Assembly: GCA_963791595.1 (NCBI GenBank)
Contig: CAWBTF010000037.1
Location: 1-64,000, forward strand
Reading direction: 5' to 3'
Source of the DNA: JAEMQF01 sp963791595
GTDB lineage: Bacteria > Pseudomonadota > Gammaproteobacteria > Burkholderiales > Burkholderiaceae_C
Length of the DNA stretch: 64,000 bases
Shown in pieces: positions 56,679 through 64,000 of the stretch. Position 1 is the stretch's first letter. Each line of letters opens with the position of its first letter. Both the position numbers and the translations under genes were made by a program. The notes below the pieces were generated by a model. It worked only from the letters and a program-made list of their open reading frames with translations, was not told where the DNA came from and did no database searches.

Positions 56679-57233
56679 ATGAAAACGCATTTGATGGTGG
56701 CGGCAGCGGTCCTGGGCGTCGCCGCGTCGGGCGCAATGGCCGACGGCAGTGACAGGATTCGCGCGCGCCTGACCGGTTACCAGGAAGTGCCGGTGGTGTC
56801 GACAGCGGCCAGCGGCCGCTTCGTTGCCGACGTCGCTGCCGACGGCTCGTCCTTCGACTATGAATTGACGTACAGCGGCCTGCAGGGCAATGTGCTGCAG
56901 GCGCACATTCACTTTGGCCAGAAGAGCGTGAACGGCGCGATCGTCATCTGGCTGTGTGGCACGACGGCCAACCCCGGGCCAGCCGGAACGCAGGTCTGCC
57001 CGCAGTCGGGAACGATCACCGGCCACGTGACGTCGGCCAACGTGCTGACCGTGGCAACGCAGCAGATCACCGCGGGCGAACTGGCCGAAGTCCTGGCGGC
57101 GATGCGCGCCGGTGTCGCCTACGCGAACGTGCACACCACGATCTCGCCCGGGGGTGAAATCCGCGGGCAGCTGCGCGGCCGCGGCATGCGCAAGGAAGAC
57201 GAGCGCGAAGGCGGCGACGACCACAAGCATTGA
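56679..57233 (+). CDS. Exported CHRD-domain protein
   Basis: A 184-residue exported protein: signal peptide MKTHLMVAAAVLGVAASGAMA, then one CHRD domain. The family's opening RARLTGYQEVPVVSTAASG, central LQAHIHFGQKSVNGAIVIWL and closing YANVHTTISPGGEIRGQL are all present. Two Cys (LCGTT and QVCPQS) may form a disulfide. The tail KEDEREGGDDHKH is a shorter version of the Asp/His tails of its neighbours. CHRD proteins are extracellular and of unproven function in bacteria. It is the first gene of the third cluster operon. Confidence 0.85.
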   Translation: MKTHLMVAAAVLGVAASGAMADGSDRIRARLTGYQEVPVVSTAASGRFVADVAADGSSFDYELTYSGLQGNVLQAHIHFGQKSVNGAIVIWLCGTTANPGPAGTQVCPQSGTITGHVTSANVLTVATQQITAGELAEVLAAMRAGVAYANVHTTISPGGEIRGQLRGRGMRKEDEREGGDDHKH

Positions 57234-57290
57234 GGCTTGATCGGCCCCAGGCCAGCACGCGGACACGATGATCCGGGAAAGGCGGTTGCC

Positions 57291-59060
57291 ATGAGCAGGA
57301 ATGAAGCGCCGAAAGGCAACAGCCGTCGCGACCTGCTGAAGGCAAGCGCCGCCGCCGGTGTCGCCGCGGTGGCCGGTGCAGGCGCCGGGCTGGCCGCGGG
57401 GGTCGCGAACGCGAGCGACCGGCCGCACGCTCGCACCGAAGACCTGGTCCTGGTGAACGGCCGGATCCACACGATGGACGACCGCAACACGGTCGCTTCG
57501 TCCGTCACCATCAGGAACGGGCGCTTCGTTCGCGTCGGCCACCGCGCAGGTTCGGGCGCTCGGGTCATCGATCTCAGAGGCCGCACCGTCGTGCCGGGAA
57601 TCGTTGAAGGCCATGTGCACATCGTCAGCCTGGCGAACCGACCCGGCTACCACGTGCCGCTGGAGAGCACGACGACGATCCGCGAAATCCAGGAGGCACT
57701 GGCCGCGCGGCGGCCGGACGTCCCGGCGGGGCAGTGGATCACGTCGATGGGCGGGTGGCATCCGAACCAGTGGGTCGACTTCCGGCGCAGGCCGACCCTC
57801 GCCGAGCTCGACGCGGCGGTTCCGGACCGCCCGGTGTTCCTGTTCGAGCGTTTCACCGGCCCCGCCGTCACGAACAGCCTGGGCAAGGCGTTCTTCGACT
57901 CCATCGACGCCGGACCGCTGCCGCATCCGGATGCGGTGAAGGTCAACGCCGGTGCCGACGGCAGCATTGCCGCGGGTGGCTTCACCGGAGGCGGCCCCGC
58001 GATCACGGCGCTTTACCTGCTGCGCCGTTTGCAGACCTTCGAAGACAAGAAGCGCAGCACGCGCGACGCGATGGCCTACTCGGCCAGCGTCGGCGTGACG
58101 GCGCACCTCGATCACGTGCTGTTCCCGACCCCCGGGCCGCTGCACCCGCACCAGGTGCTGTCCAACCTGGACCATTACCGCATGTACGACTCGTGGCTCG
58201 AGCTGCACCGCGAGCAACAGACCATCGTGCGCTTGCAGATGAACTTCCTGCACAACCAGAGCGACCCGAACCTGCCCGAGTTGAAGGAGAGGCTTCGCAA
58301 CCAGTTCCAGTTCTTCGGCGACGACATGCTGATGACGGGCTCGATCGGCGAGTGGGCCGCGCCGATCGGCGCCGGAGCGGTCTGGTTCGAAGCGCAGCGC
58401 CTGGTCGCGCAGGCGCGTTGGCGCAACGAGAACAGCGTCGGCAGCCTGGCCCAGCTCGCGCAGGTGGTCGACGCGTACGAGAAGGTCGACGCCGAATTCG
58501 GCATCAAGGGCCTGCGCTGGATGGTGCACCATGTTCCCTTCGTCAGCGAAGACCTGCTCAATCGCCTTCAGGCGCTCGGCTGCGGCATCCAGATGGCGGC
58601 GTTTCGCTGGGTCACCTCGGGGCCGACGGCCACCGGCGTCGGCGCGCCGTTTCGCACGACGCTGGACCACGCCAACCGAATCGGCCTGCAGGTCGGCATG
58701 CATGGCGACGGCGTGCACATCGCGCCGCTCAACCCCTGGCTGCACCTCTACTACGTGACGACCGGGATCAACTCGTTCGGCGTGCAGGTCAACGCGGGCC
58801 AGCAGCTGACGCGCCAGGAAGCGCTGCGCCTGTTCACGCGCGGCAACAGCTGGTTCCTGCGCATGGAAGACAAGATCGGCTCGATCGAGAAGGGCAAGCT
58901 CGCCGACCTGCTCGTGCTCAACGACGACTACTTCAGCGTGCGCGACGAAGACATCAAGAAGATCCGCCCGATCCTCACCGTCGTCGGCGGCGAGATCGTG
59001 CACGACGCGGGCGTGTTGCACGTGCACAAGCATCGCGACGATGACGACGACGACGATTGA
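57291..59060 (+). CDS. Tat-exported YtcJ-like amidohydrolase 1 with Asp tail
   Basis: A 589-residue metal-dependent hydrolase (amidohydrolase_3/YtcJ type). The N-terminus has a twin-arginine signal, NSRRDLLKASAAAGVAAVAG. The metal-binding HxH is in VVPGIVEGHVHIVSLAN, with later His residues in GVTAHLDHV, RWMVHHVPFV and QVGMHGDGVHI, and the closing GSIEKGKLADLLVLNDDYF. The end HKHRDDDDDDD is the shared tail. Tat export fits folding with metal in the cytoplasm. The target is an amide or related bond; the substrate is unknown. 57 bases after the CHRD gene. Confidence 0.85.
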   Translation: MSRNEAPKGNSRRDLLKASAAAGVAAVAGAGAGLAAGVANASDRPHARTEDLVLVNGRIHTMDDRNTVASSVTIRNGRFVRVGHRAGSGARVIDLRGRTVVPGIVEGHVHIVSLANRPGYHVPLESTTTIREIQEALAARRPDVPAGQWITSMGGWHPNQWVDFRRRPTLAELDAAVPDRPVFLFERFTGPAVTNSLGKAFFDSIDAGPLPHPDAVKVNAGADGSIAAGGFTGGGPAITALYLLRRLQTFEDKKRSTRDAMAYSASVGVTAHLDHVLFPTPGPLHPHQVLSNLDHYRMYDSWLELHREQQTIVRLQMNFLHNQSDPNLPELKERLRNQFQFFGDDMLMTGSIGEWAAPIGAGAVWFEAQRLVAQARWRNENSVGSLAQLAQVVDAYEKVDAEFGIKGLRWMVHHVPFVSEDLLNRLQALGCGIQMAAFRWVTSGPTATGVGAPFRTTLDHANRIGLQVGMHGDGVHIAPLNPWLHLYYVTTGINSFGVQVNAGQQLTRQEALRLFTRGNSWFLRMEDKIGSIEKGKLADLLVLNDDYFSVRDEDIKKIRPILTVVGGEIVHDAGVLHVHKHRDDDDDDD

Positions 59061-59093
59061 TCGCTTGCATGAATCGAAAGAGGGGGAAGGTCC

Positions 59094-60794
59094 ATGAGAA
59101 CCAGTAGTCTGCGGTCGGCCCGCGGGATCTTCGCTGCCGCGCTGATCAGCGCGGGCGCGCTGACGCTGGCCGCGTCGGCGTTCGCGGGCGACGACCGGGA
59201 CCACGGCAAGAAGAAGGGCGCGCACGACGGGTTGATCCTGACCAACGGCAGGATCCACACCATGGACGCGTCGAACCGGGTGGTCGACGAGGTCCTCATC
59301 AAGAACGGCCGGATCGCCCAGGCCGGCAGGCATGTCAGCAGGAGCGGCAATGTCAAGGTGATCGACGTCCGCGGGCGCACCGTCATCCCCGGAATCATCG
59401 ACGCCCACAACCACATCGTTCTGGTCGGCAACCGCCCCGGCTACCACACGCCGATGGAGCATGTGGCCACCATTCCCGAGGCGATTGCCGCCTACCAGGC
59501 GCGCGCCGCCGCGTTGGACGCTGCCGGTGTGCCGCACCAACAGTTCATCACGACGATCGGCCCGATCGCCGCGCAACAGCTCGTCGAGAACCGCCTGCCC
59601 ACCCTCACCGAACTGGACGCCATCTCGCGCCCGGTTTACATCCAGGCGGCGCAGGGCGGCATTCGCGCGAACAGCGCCGCCAAGGCGTGGTTCTCGATCA
59701 ACAACCCGGCCGTTGTCGTCGCCGACACAGGCGCCGTCACCGGCCCGGCGCTGCAGACGCTGCGCGAGAAGTTCCTGACCCCGGAGACGAGGAAGCGCAC
59801 CGCCTTCGAGTCGCTGCAGTACTTCACCACGCTGGGCATCACGACGCATGGCGACTCGGGAGCCTTCCATTCCGAGCTGGCGTCGAACGGCATCGCCAAC
59901 GAGAACACGTACACGATGCACCATCCGTTCATGGCGCTGCACCGCGAGGGCAACCTGCCGGCGCGGCTGCGCTTCGATTACCTGCACCAGGATGCGGCCA
60001 CCGACACGGCGCTGACGACGCTCGCGCCGCGCCTGCGCAATTCGTTCCCGTTCTTCGGCGACGACTGGATGCGCAGCGCCGGAATCGGCGAGTTCACCGG
60101 CGGCGGGCTGGCGGGGCTGGTGGCGATCGGCAAGGCCGGGTGGCGCGCTGAAGACCACGCGCTGAACCTGAACGGCTTCCTCAACCTGGTCAATCTTCGG
60201 CAGTCGGCGCACGACCAACTGGTGGCGGAGGGCTTCGTCGACGGCATTTCGAAGCTGCGCTGGAGAATTTCGCATGTTCCCGGGACCACTGAAGAATCGG
60301 TGAACCGGTTCAAGGCGCTGGGCGGCGGGCTGCTCGTCGGCTGGGGCCCGACGCGCAACCGCGCCGCAGGTGCTCCCATCATCGGGCCGGCCTACCGCAC
60401 GCTGCTGGACAACGGCATCCCGCTCGGATGGCACTCCGACGGCGGTGACATCACCGTCATCAGCCCGTGGCTGAACTTCTACACCACGATCACCGGCAAA
60501 AACCTCGCGGGCGTCCTCGTCAACGAGGGGCAGACGCTGACGCGCTGGGAGACGCTCTGGCTTGCCACCGCGGCGAACAAGTGGTTCATCGGTGAAGAGG
60601 ATGTGGGCTCGATCGAGGCCGGAAACCACGCCGACCTCGTCGTTCTCGACCGCGACTTCTTCAGCGTCCCGGATGCGGAGATTGCGCGCATCCGTTCCGT
60701 TCTGACAGTGGTGGGCGGCAAGATCGTGCACGACGCGCGCGTGCTGCGCGGCCGCCATGGGCACAAGCACGACGATGACGACGACGACGATTGA
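59094..60794 (+). CDS. Exported YtcJ-like amidohydrolase 2 with Asp tail
   Basis: A 566-residue paralogue of the preceding gene. Its signal peptide (RGIFAAALISAGALTLAASAFA) is Sec-like, with RSARG but no clear twin-arginine motif. An Asp/His/Lys stretch (GDDRDHGKKKGAHDG) lies right after cleavage. HxH in VIPGIIDAHNHIVLVGN; later metal or catalytic region in RWRISHVPGTTEES and GWHSDGGDITVISPW; closing GSIEAGNHADLVVLDRDFF. C-terminus HGHKHDDDDDDD. AGAGGGGGAAGG precedes ATG 59094, 33 bases after the first amidohydrolase. Confidence 0.85.
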   Translation: MRTSSLRSARGIFAAALISAGALTLAASAFAGDDRDHGKKKGAHDGLILTNGRIHTMDASNRVVDEVLIKNGRIAQAGRHVSRSGNVKVIDVRGRTVIPGIIDAHNHIVLVGNRPGYHTPMEHVATIPEAIAAYQARAAALDAAGVPHQQFITTIGPIAAQQLVENRLPTLTELDAISRPVYIQAAQGGIRANSAAKAWFSINNPAVVVADTGAVTGPALQTLREKFLTPETRKRTAFESLQYFTTLGITTHGDSGAFHSELASNGIANENTYTMHHPFMALHREGNLPARLRFDYLHQDAATDTALTTLAPRLRNSFPFFGDDWMRSAGIGEFTGGGLAGLVAIGKAGWRAEDHALNLNGFLNLVNLRQSAHDQLVAEGFVDGISKLRWRISHVPGTTEESVNRFKALGGGLLVGWGPTRNRAAGAPIIGPAYRTLLDNGIPLGWHSDGGDITVISPWLNFYTTITGKNLAGVLVNEGQTLTRWETLWLATAANKWFIGEEDVGSIEAGNHADLVVLDRDFFSVPDAEIARIRSVLTVVGGKIVHDARVLRGRHGHKHDDDDDDD

Positions 60795-60862
60795 CACGCG
60801 GCACGCGGCGCTCACGGCGAGCGCCGAACGGCCATGACTTTGATAAAACAAGGAGACGCTCA

Positions 60863-63199
60863 ATGACAGTTCCGGGAAGTTGGCTGCGCGGCCTGGTCTG
60901 CGCGTTCGTGGCCGGCACGGCGATGTTCGGCGCATTGGCATTGGTCGCGACGCCGAGTGCGGCGTATGCGGGCGACAACGACGATCGCGATGACGACGAT
61001 GACGATGACGGCGACCGCGACGGCCGTCGCCATCACGGCTCGCGCGACTACCGGATCGAAGTGCTTTCCGGCCGGCCCGACAGCGTGGCCGGAAGCGACG
61101 CACTGGTGCGGGTGAGCGTGAAGAAGAGCAAGGTGGCGCTGGCCGACGTGCGGATCACCTTGAACGGCACGGACATCACGCCCTCCTTCGTCGCCGACAG
61201 CGCCGCGCGCACCCTGACCGGCTTGGTCACCGGCATGGTTCTGGGGGCCAACGATCTCGAGGCCGGCACCTTGCGCAAGCACCGTGGCCGCGACCGCGAC
61301 GATGATGACGATGGCGATCACGACCGCGCCCACCTGCGCATCCAGAACCATCCGATCCAGGGGCCCGTGTTCTCCGGCCCGCACCAGCAACCCTATGCCT
61401 GCGCGACGCACCAGTTCAATCTGGGCGCGGGCCTGGGCACATTGACGCCGCCGCCGAACCCGATCACCGACCCGAACTGCCACGTGCCCACGCGCGTGGA
61501 CTACATCTTTCGCACGAATACCGCGCCGATCGGGTTCGTGGCGTGGCCCACGAACGCCACCGCCTACCCGGCGAACATGGCCACCTCGGCCACCGGCAAG
61601 CCCTACATCGTGCGCATGGAAACCGGCACGGTGAACCGCGCGATCTACCAGGTCACGATGCTGCACGACCCGCTCAAAGACGCGGCGCCGAACTGGCAGC
61701 ACCCATCGGCGAACTGGAACAAGCGCCTGATCTACACCTTCGGCGGCGGCTGCTTCGGCGGCTGGTACCGGCAGGGCGCGAGCACCGGCGGCGTGCTCGA
61801 CGACTTCATGCTCAGCAACGGCTACGCGCTCGCCTCGTCGTCCCTCAACGTCTTCGGCAACAACTGCAATGACCTCACCGCCGCCGAATCGATGATGATG
61901 GTGAAGGAGCGCTTCATCGAAAAATACGGCCCGCCGGCGCACACGCAGGGTTGGGGCTGCTCGGGCGGCTCGTACGCGCAGCACCAGATCACCGACAACT
62001 ACCCCGGGCTGCTGGACGGCATCATCCCGGGCTGCTCGTTCCCCGAAGTCGGCTTCGCGACGATCAGCTTCATCACCGACGCCTGGCTGCTCGACAGCTA
62101 CTTCAACAAGACGACGGTGGCGTGGACGCCCGAGCAGAAAGTCAAGGTCACCGGATTCAGCCGGTATGAGACCGTGACGAGCGTGCTGCCCGCGGCACGC
62201 CGCATCGACCCGGTGACGCGCCCGCCAATCAACGGTGTCCCCCAGCTCGGCACGAGCTGCAACGCGGTTCCGGTGGGCCAGCGCTACGACCCGGCTTCCA
62301 ACCCGACCGGCGTGCGCTGCACCGTGTTCGACCACACCGTCAATGTTTACGGACGCGACCCCGTGACCGGCTTCGCGCGGCGTCCGCTGGACAACGAAGG
62401 CATCCAGTACGGTCTGAAGATGCTGAACAACGGCAGCATCACGCCCGAGCAGTTCGTCGACCTGAACGAGAAGATCGGCGGCTTCGACAACGACGCGAAC
62501 CTCGTGCCGAGCCGCACCGTCGGGGACCTGCAAGCCGCGCGCGCCGCGTACCGCACCGGGCGGCTCACCAACGCCGGCGGTGGCCTGGCGCGAATTCCGA
62601 TCATCGACTACCGCGGCTACATCGACGACCTGCCGAGTGCCGACATCCACGTGCGCTACCACTCGTTCTCGCTGCGCGAGCGCCTGGAGAAGGCGAACGG
62701 CCACTCGAAGAACCACGTGATGGTCGTCGAAGACGGCTACGGCCTGTACAGCAACGCGAGCCCTCTGCTGCAACGCATGATCCTGACGATGGACCGCTGG
62801 ATCACCGCGATCAACGCCGACACCGGCCGCGGCCGCAAGATCGACAAGATCGTGCGCAACCAGCCGGCCGACCTGAAAGAGGGCTGCAACCCGCGCGGCG
62901 TGATCACGTCACCGGCCGTCTTCATCGCCGAGGAGCAGGTGCGCGAAGGCGAGCGCGCGACGGTGTGCAATGCGCTCTACCCGAGCAACTCGTTCCCGCG
63001 CGAAGTGGCCGGAGCCAACATCCGCGCCGACATCATCAAATGCAAGCGCAAGGAACTGCGCGCGAGCGACTACTCCGTGACGTTCACGCCGGCGTTATGG
63101 GCGCGCCTGCAAGCCACCTTCCCGAGCGGCGTGTGCGACTGGAACCGGCGCGGCTACGAGCAGCAGGGGCTGGAAGACACCTGGCTCGTGATCGACTGA
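60863..63199 (+). CDS. Exported DUF6351 hydrolase-like protein 2
   Basis: A 778-residue DUF6351 protein, 68 bases after the amidohydrolase pair, with AAGGAGACG before ATG 60863. Signal peptide LVCAFVAGTAMFGALALVAT..YA, then an Asp/Arg tract (GDNDDRDDDDDDDGDRDGRR) and an Ig-like domain RIEVLSGRPDSVAGSDALVR. A second tract HRGRDRDDDDDGDHDRAH lies before the catalytic domain. Landmarks: LIYTFGGGCFGGWYRQGA, the elbow GWGCSGGSYAQHQ (Gly-x-Ser-Gly-Gly region with a neighbouring Cys) and KELRASDYSVTFTPALWARL. No C-terminal tail. Paralogue of the genes at 42439 and 63316. Confidence 0.85.
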   Translation: MTVPGSWLRGLVCAFVAGTAMFGALALVATPSAAYAGDNDDRDDDDDDDGDRDGRRHHGSRDYRIEVLSGRPDSVAGSDALVRVSVKKSKVALADVRITLNGTDITPSFVADSAARTLTGLVTGMVLGANDLEAGTLRKHRGRDRDDDDDGDHDRAHLRIQNHPIQGPVFSGPHQQPYACATHQFNLGAGLGTLTPPPNPITDPNCHVPTRVDYIFRTNTAPIGFVAWPTNATAYPANMATSATGKPYIVRMETGTVNRAIYQVTMLHDPLKDAAPNWQHPSANWNKRLIYTFGGGCFGGWYRQGASTGGVLDDFMLSNGYALASSSLNVFGNNCNDLTAAESMMMVKERFIEKYGPPAHTQGWGCSGGSYAQHQITDNYPGLLDGIIPGCSFPEVGFATISFITDAWLLDSYFNKTTVAWTPEQKVKVTGFSRYETVTSVLPAARRIDPVTRPPINGVPQLGTSCNAVPVGQRYDPASNPTGVRCTVFDHTVNVYGRDPVTGFARRPLDNEGIQYGLKMLNNGSITPEQFVDLNEKIGGFDNDANLVPSRTVGDLQAARAAYRTGRLTNAGGGLARIPIIDYRGYIDDLPSADIHVRYHSFSLRERLEKANGHSKNHVMVVEDGYGLYSNASPLLQRMILTMDRWITAINADTGRGRKIDKIVRNQPADLKEGCNPRGVITSPAVFIAEEQVREGERATVCNALYPSNSFPREVAGANIRADIIKCKRKELRASDYSVTFTPALWARLQATFPSGVCDWNRRGYEQQGLEDTWLVID

Positions 63200-63216
63200 C
63201 CGAAGGGCTTGACCGT

Positions 63217-63249
63217 TGGCCCGTGCGGCGTTTCACGCCGGACGGGCCA
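63217..63249 (+). other. Strong hairpin between DUF6351 genes 2 and 3
   Basis: TGGCCCGT (63217-63224) pairs with ACGGGCCA (63242-63249), and CGGCG (63226-63230) with CGCCG (63236-63240), around TTTCA with one G/G mismatch. No T-run follows. It could weaken expression of the distal gene or mark an RNA processing point. Confidence 0.5.
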
Positions 63250-63315
63250 TGATTCCATCGACAACAACAGTACGTCAGGGAGCATCAGCGAAGACATCGA
63301 TTGAAAGGGTGCGAC

Positions 63316-64000
63316 ATGAGGTTCTTGCGCGTTGCGAATCTGACCCTGGCTGCGGCACTGTGCAGCTTCACGATGGGTGCCGCGGCCGGCGGCGACCGTG
63401 ACGACGATGATGACGACGATCACGGCCGCGGCGGCATTCACATCGCCGTACTGTCCAGCAAGCCCAATACCGTCAGCGGCGGCGACGCCCTCGTGCAGGT
63501 GCGCGTACCGCGCGGCGCAGGCAGCGTGGCGGTGCGCCTGAATGGCCAGGACGTGACCGCGAAGTTCGTCGCCGATGCGAGCGGGCGCAGCCTCACCGGC
63601 CTGGTGACCGGGCTGCAGCTCGGCAAGAACACGCTGAGCGCGAACAACAGCGCAGGCGCCCGTTCCGCCAGCCTGGAGATCACCAACCACCCGATCCACG
63701 GCGAAGTCTTCGGCGCGCACCAGCGGCCGTGGGTGTGCGAGACGGCGGCGTCGGGGCTGGGCGCGCCGCCGGCGAGCGGCCCCTGCGTCGTGCCGACGAT
63801 CTACGAGTGGCTCTATCGCTCGACCAGCGGCGCGCTGCTGCCGCTGCCCGCCGGGCCGCTGCCGGCCGACGTGGCCAAGACGACGACGATCGACGGCCAT
63901 ACCGTCAACTTCATCGTGCGCGTCGAGTCCGGAACGATCAACGAGTCGATCTACCGCATTGCGATCCTGGACGATCCGACGAGCCCGATCTCCAACCCCT
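63316..64000 (+). CDS. Exported DUF6351 hydrolase-like protein 3 (5' part, runs off the window)
   Basis: Open from ATG 63316 to the window end (228 codons). Signal peptide MRFLRVANLTLAAALCSFTM..AAA, then the Asp/His tract GGDRDDDDDDDHGRGG and the Ig-like domain IHIAVLSSKPNTVSGGDALV with LTGLVTGLQLGKNTLSA. The start of the hydrolase domain (NHPIHGEVFGAHQRPWVCET; ESGTINESIYRIAILDDP) follows. It is closely parallel to the N-terminal third of the two other DUF6351 genes. The upstream AAAGGGTG is a weak ribosome site. Confidence 0.85.
   Translation, partial: MRFLRVANLTLAAALCSFTMGAAAGGDRDDDDDDDHGRGGIHIAVLSSKPNTVSGGDALVQVRVPRGAGSVAVRLNGQDVTAKFVADASGRSLTGLVTGLQLGKNTLSANNSAGARSASLEITNHPIHGEVFGAHQRPWVCETAASGLGAPPASGPCVVPTIYEWLYRSTSGALLPLPAGPLPADVAKTTTIDGHTVNFIVRVESGTINESIYRIAILDDPTSPISNP

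Noticed and set aside
42700..61000. GAC/GAT-rich runs as CRISPR-like or satellite repeats
   Set aside because: They have no regular spacer structure and are in frame within genes, coding for Asp/His tracts.
56676..61103. A 1475-codon minus-strand open frame
   Set aside because: It is antisense to four genes with recognisable domains, and its composition (Arg/Asp/Val/His) is that of a shadow frame.

Overview
The window is a GC-rich chromosomal segment with the gene content of a betaproteobacterium, most likely order Burkholderiales: a type II secretion/MSHA-like pilus operon, VapBC, DUF2157/GDYXXLXY membrane proteins, an M81 peptidase, malonyl-CoA decarboxylase and tannase/DUF6351 esterases. 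This placement rests on gene families only. No rRNA, tRNA or CRISPR array was seen.

Layout. 1-1.9 kb: tail of an integron cassette array on the minus strand (two cassettes, three attC-like sites), one cassette encoding a caspase/CHAT-like protein. 2.4-14.4 kb: housekeeping and accessory genes (EamA transporter, gamma-glutamyltransferase, lipoprotein hydrolase, DUF4401/DUF2157 pair, DUF4160/DUF2442 pair, VapBC, M81 peptidase) with small relics of hsdR and of a PIN-like gene. 14.9-26.1 kb: a polymorphic-toxin operon on the minus strand, made of a 2120-residue surface protein, a transglutaminase-like protein ending in a PD-(D/E)XK-type nuclease domain, and a presumed immunity protein. 26.3-27.2 kb: an AraC-family regulator. 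27.5-37.3 kb: a compact eleven-gene type II secretion/MSHA-like operon whose genes mostly overlap by 1-4 bases.

37.5-64 kb (running off the edge): a large cluster of exported hydrolases and related proteins. It has two tannase/feruloyl-esterase proteins, two alpha/beta-hydrolase-domain proteins, three DUF6351 proteins, two YtcJ-like amidohydrolases, a beta-propeller protein, an LVIVD-like protein, a CHRD protein, a HupE/UreJ-type membrane protein and an AraC regulator. Almost every exported member carries an Asp/His-rich low-complexity tract although the folds are unrelated. Three transcription units of the cluster begin with the same 39-bp DNA element about 103-108 bp before the first start codon, and a fourth, divergent promoter region carries an inverted version. 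I read this as one co-regulated extracellular ester/amide degradation system, with the AraC protein at 53.6 kb as the obvious candidate regulator. Its substrate cannot be told from the sequence.

Caution: at least ten otherwise intact genes or gene parts are interrupted by single-base frameshifts, and all shift in the same direction (one extra base). This looks more like insertion-type consensus errors in the assembly than gene decay.
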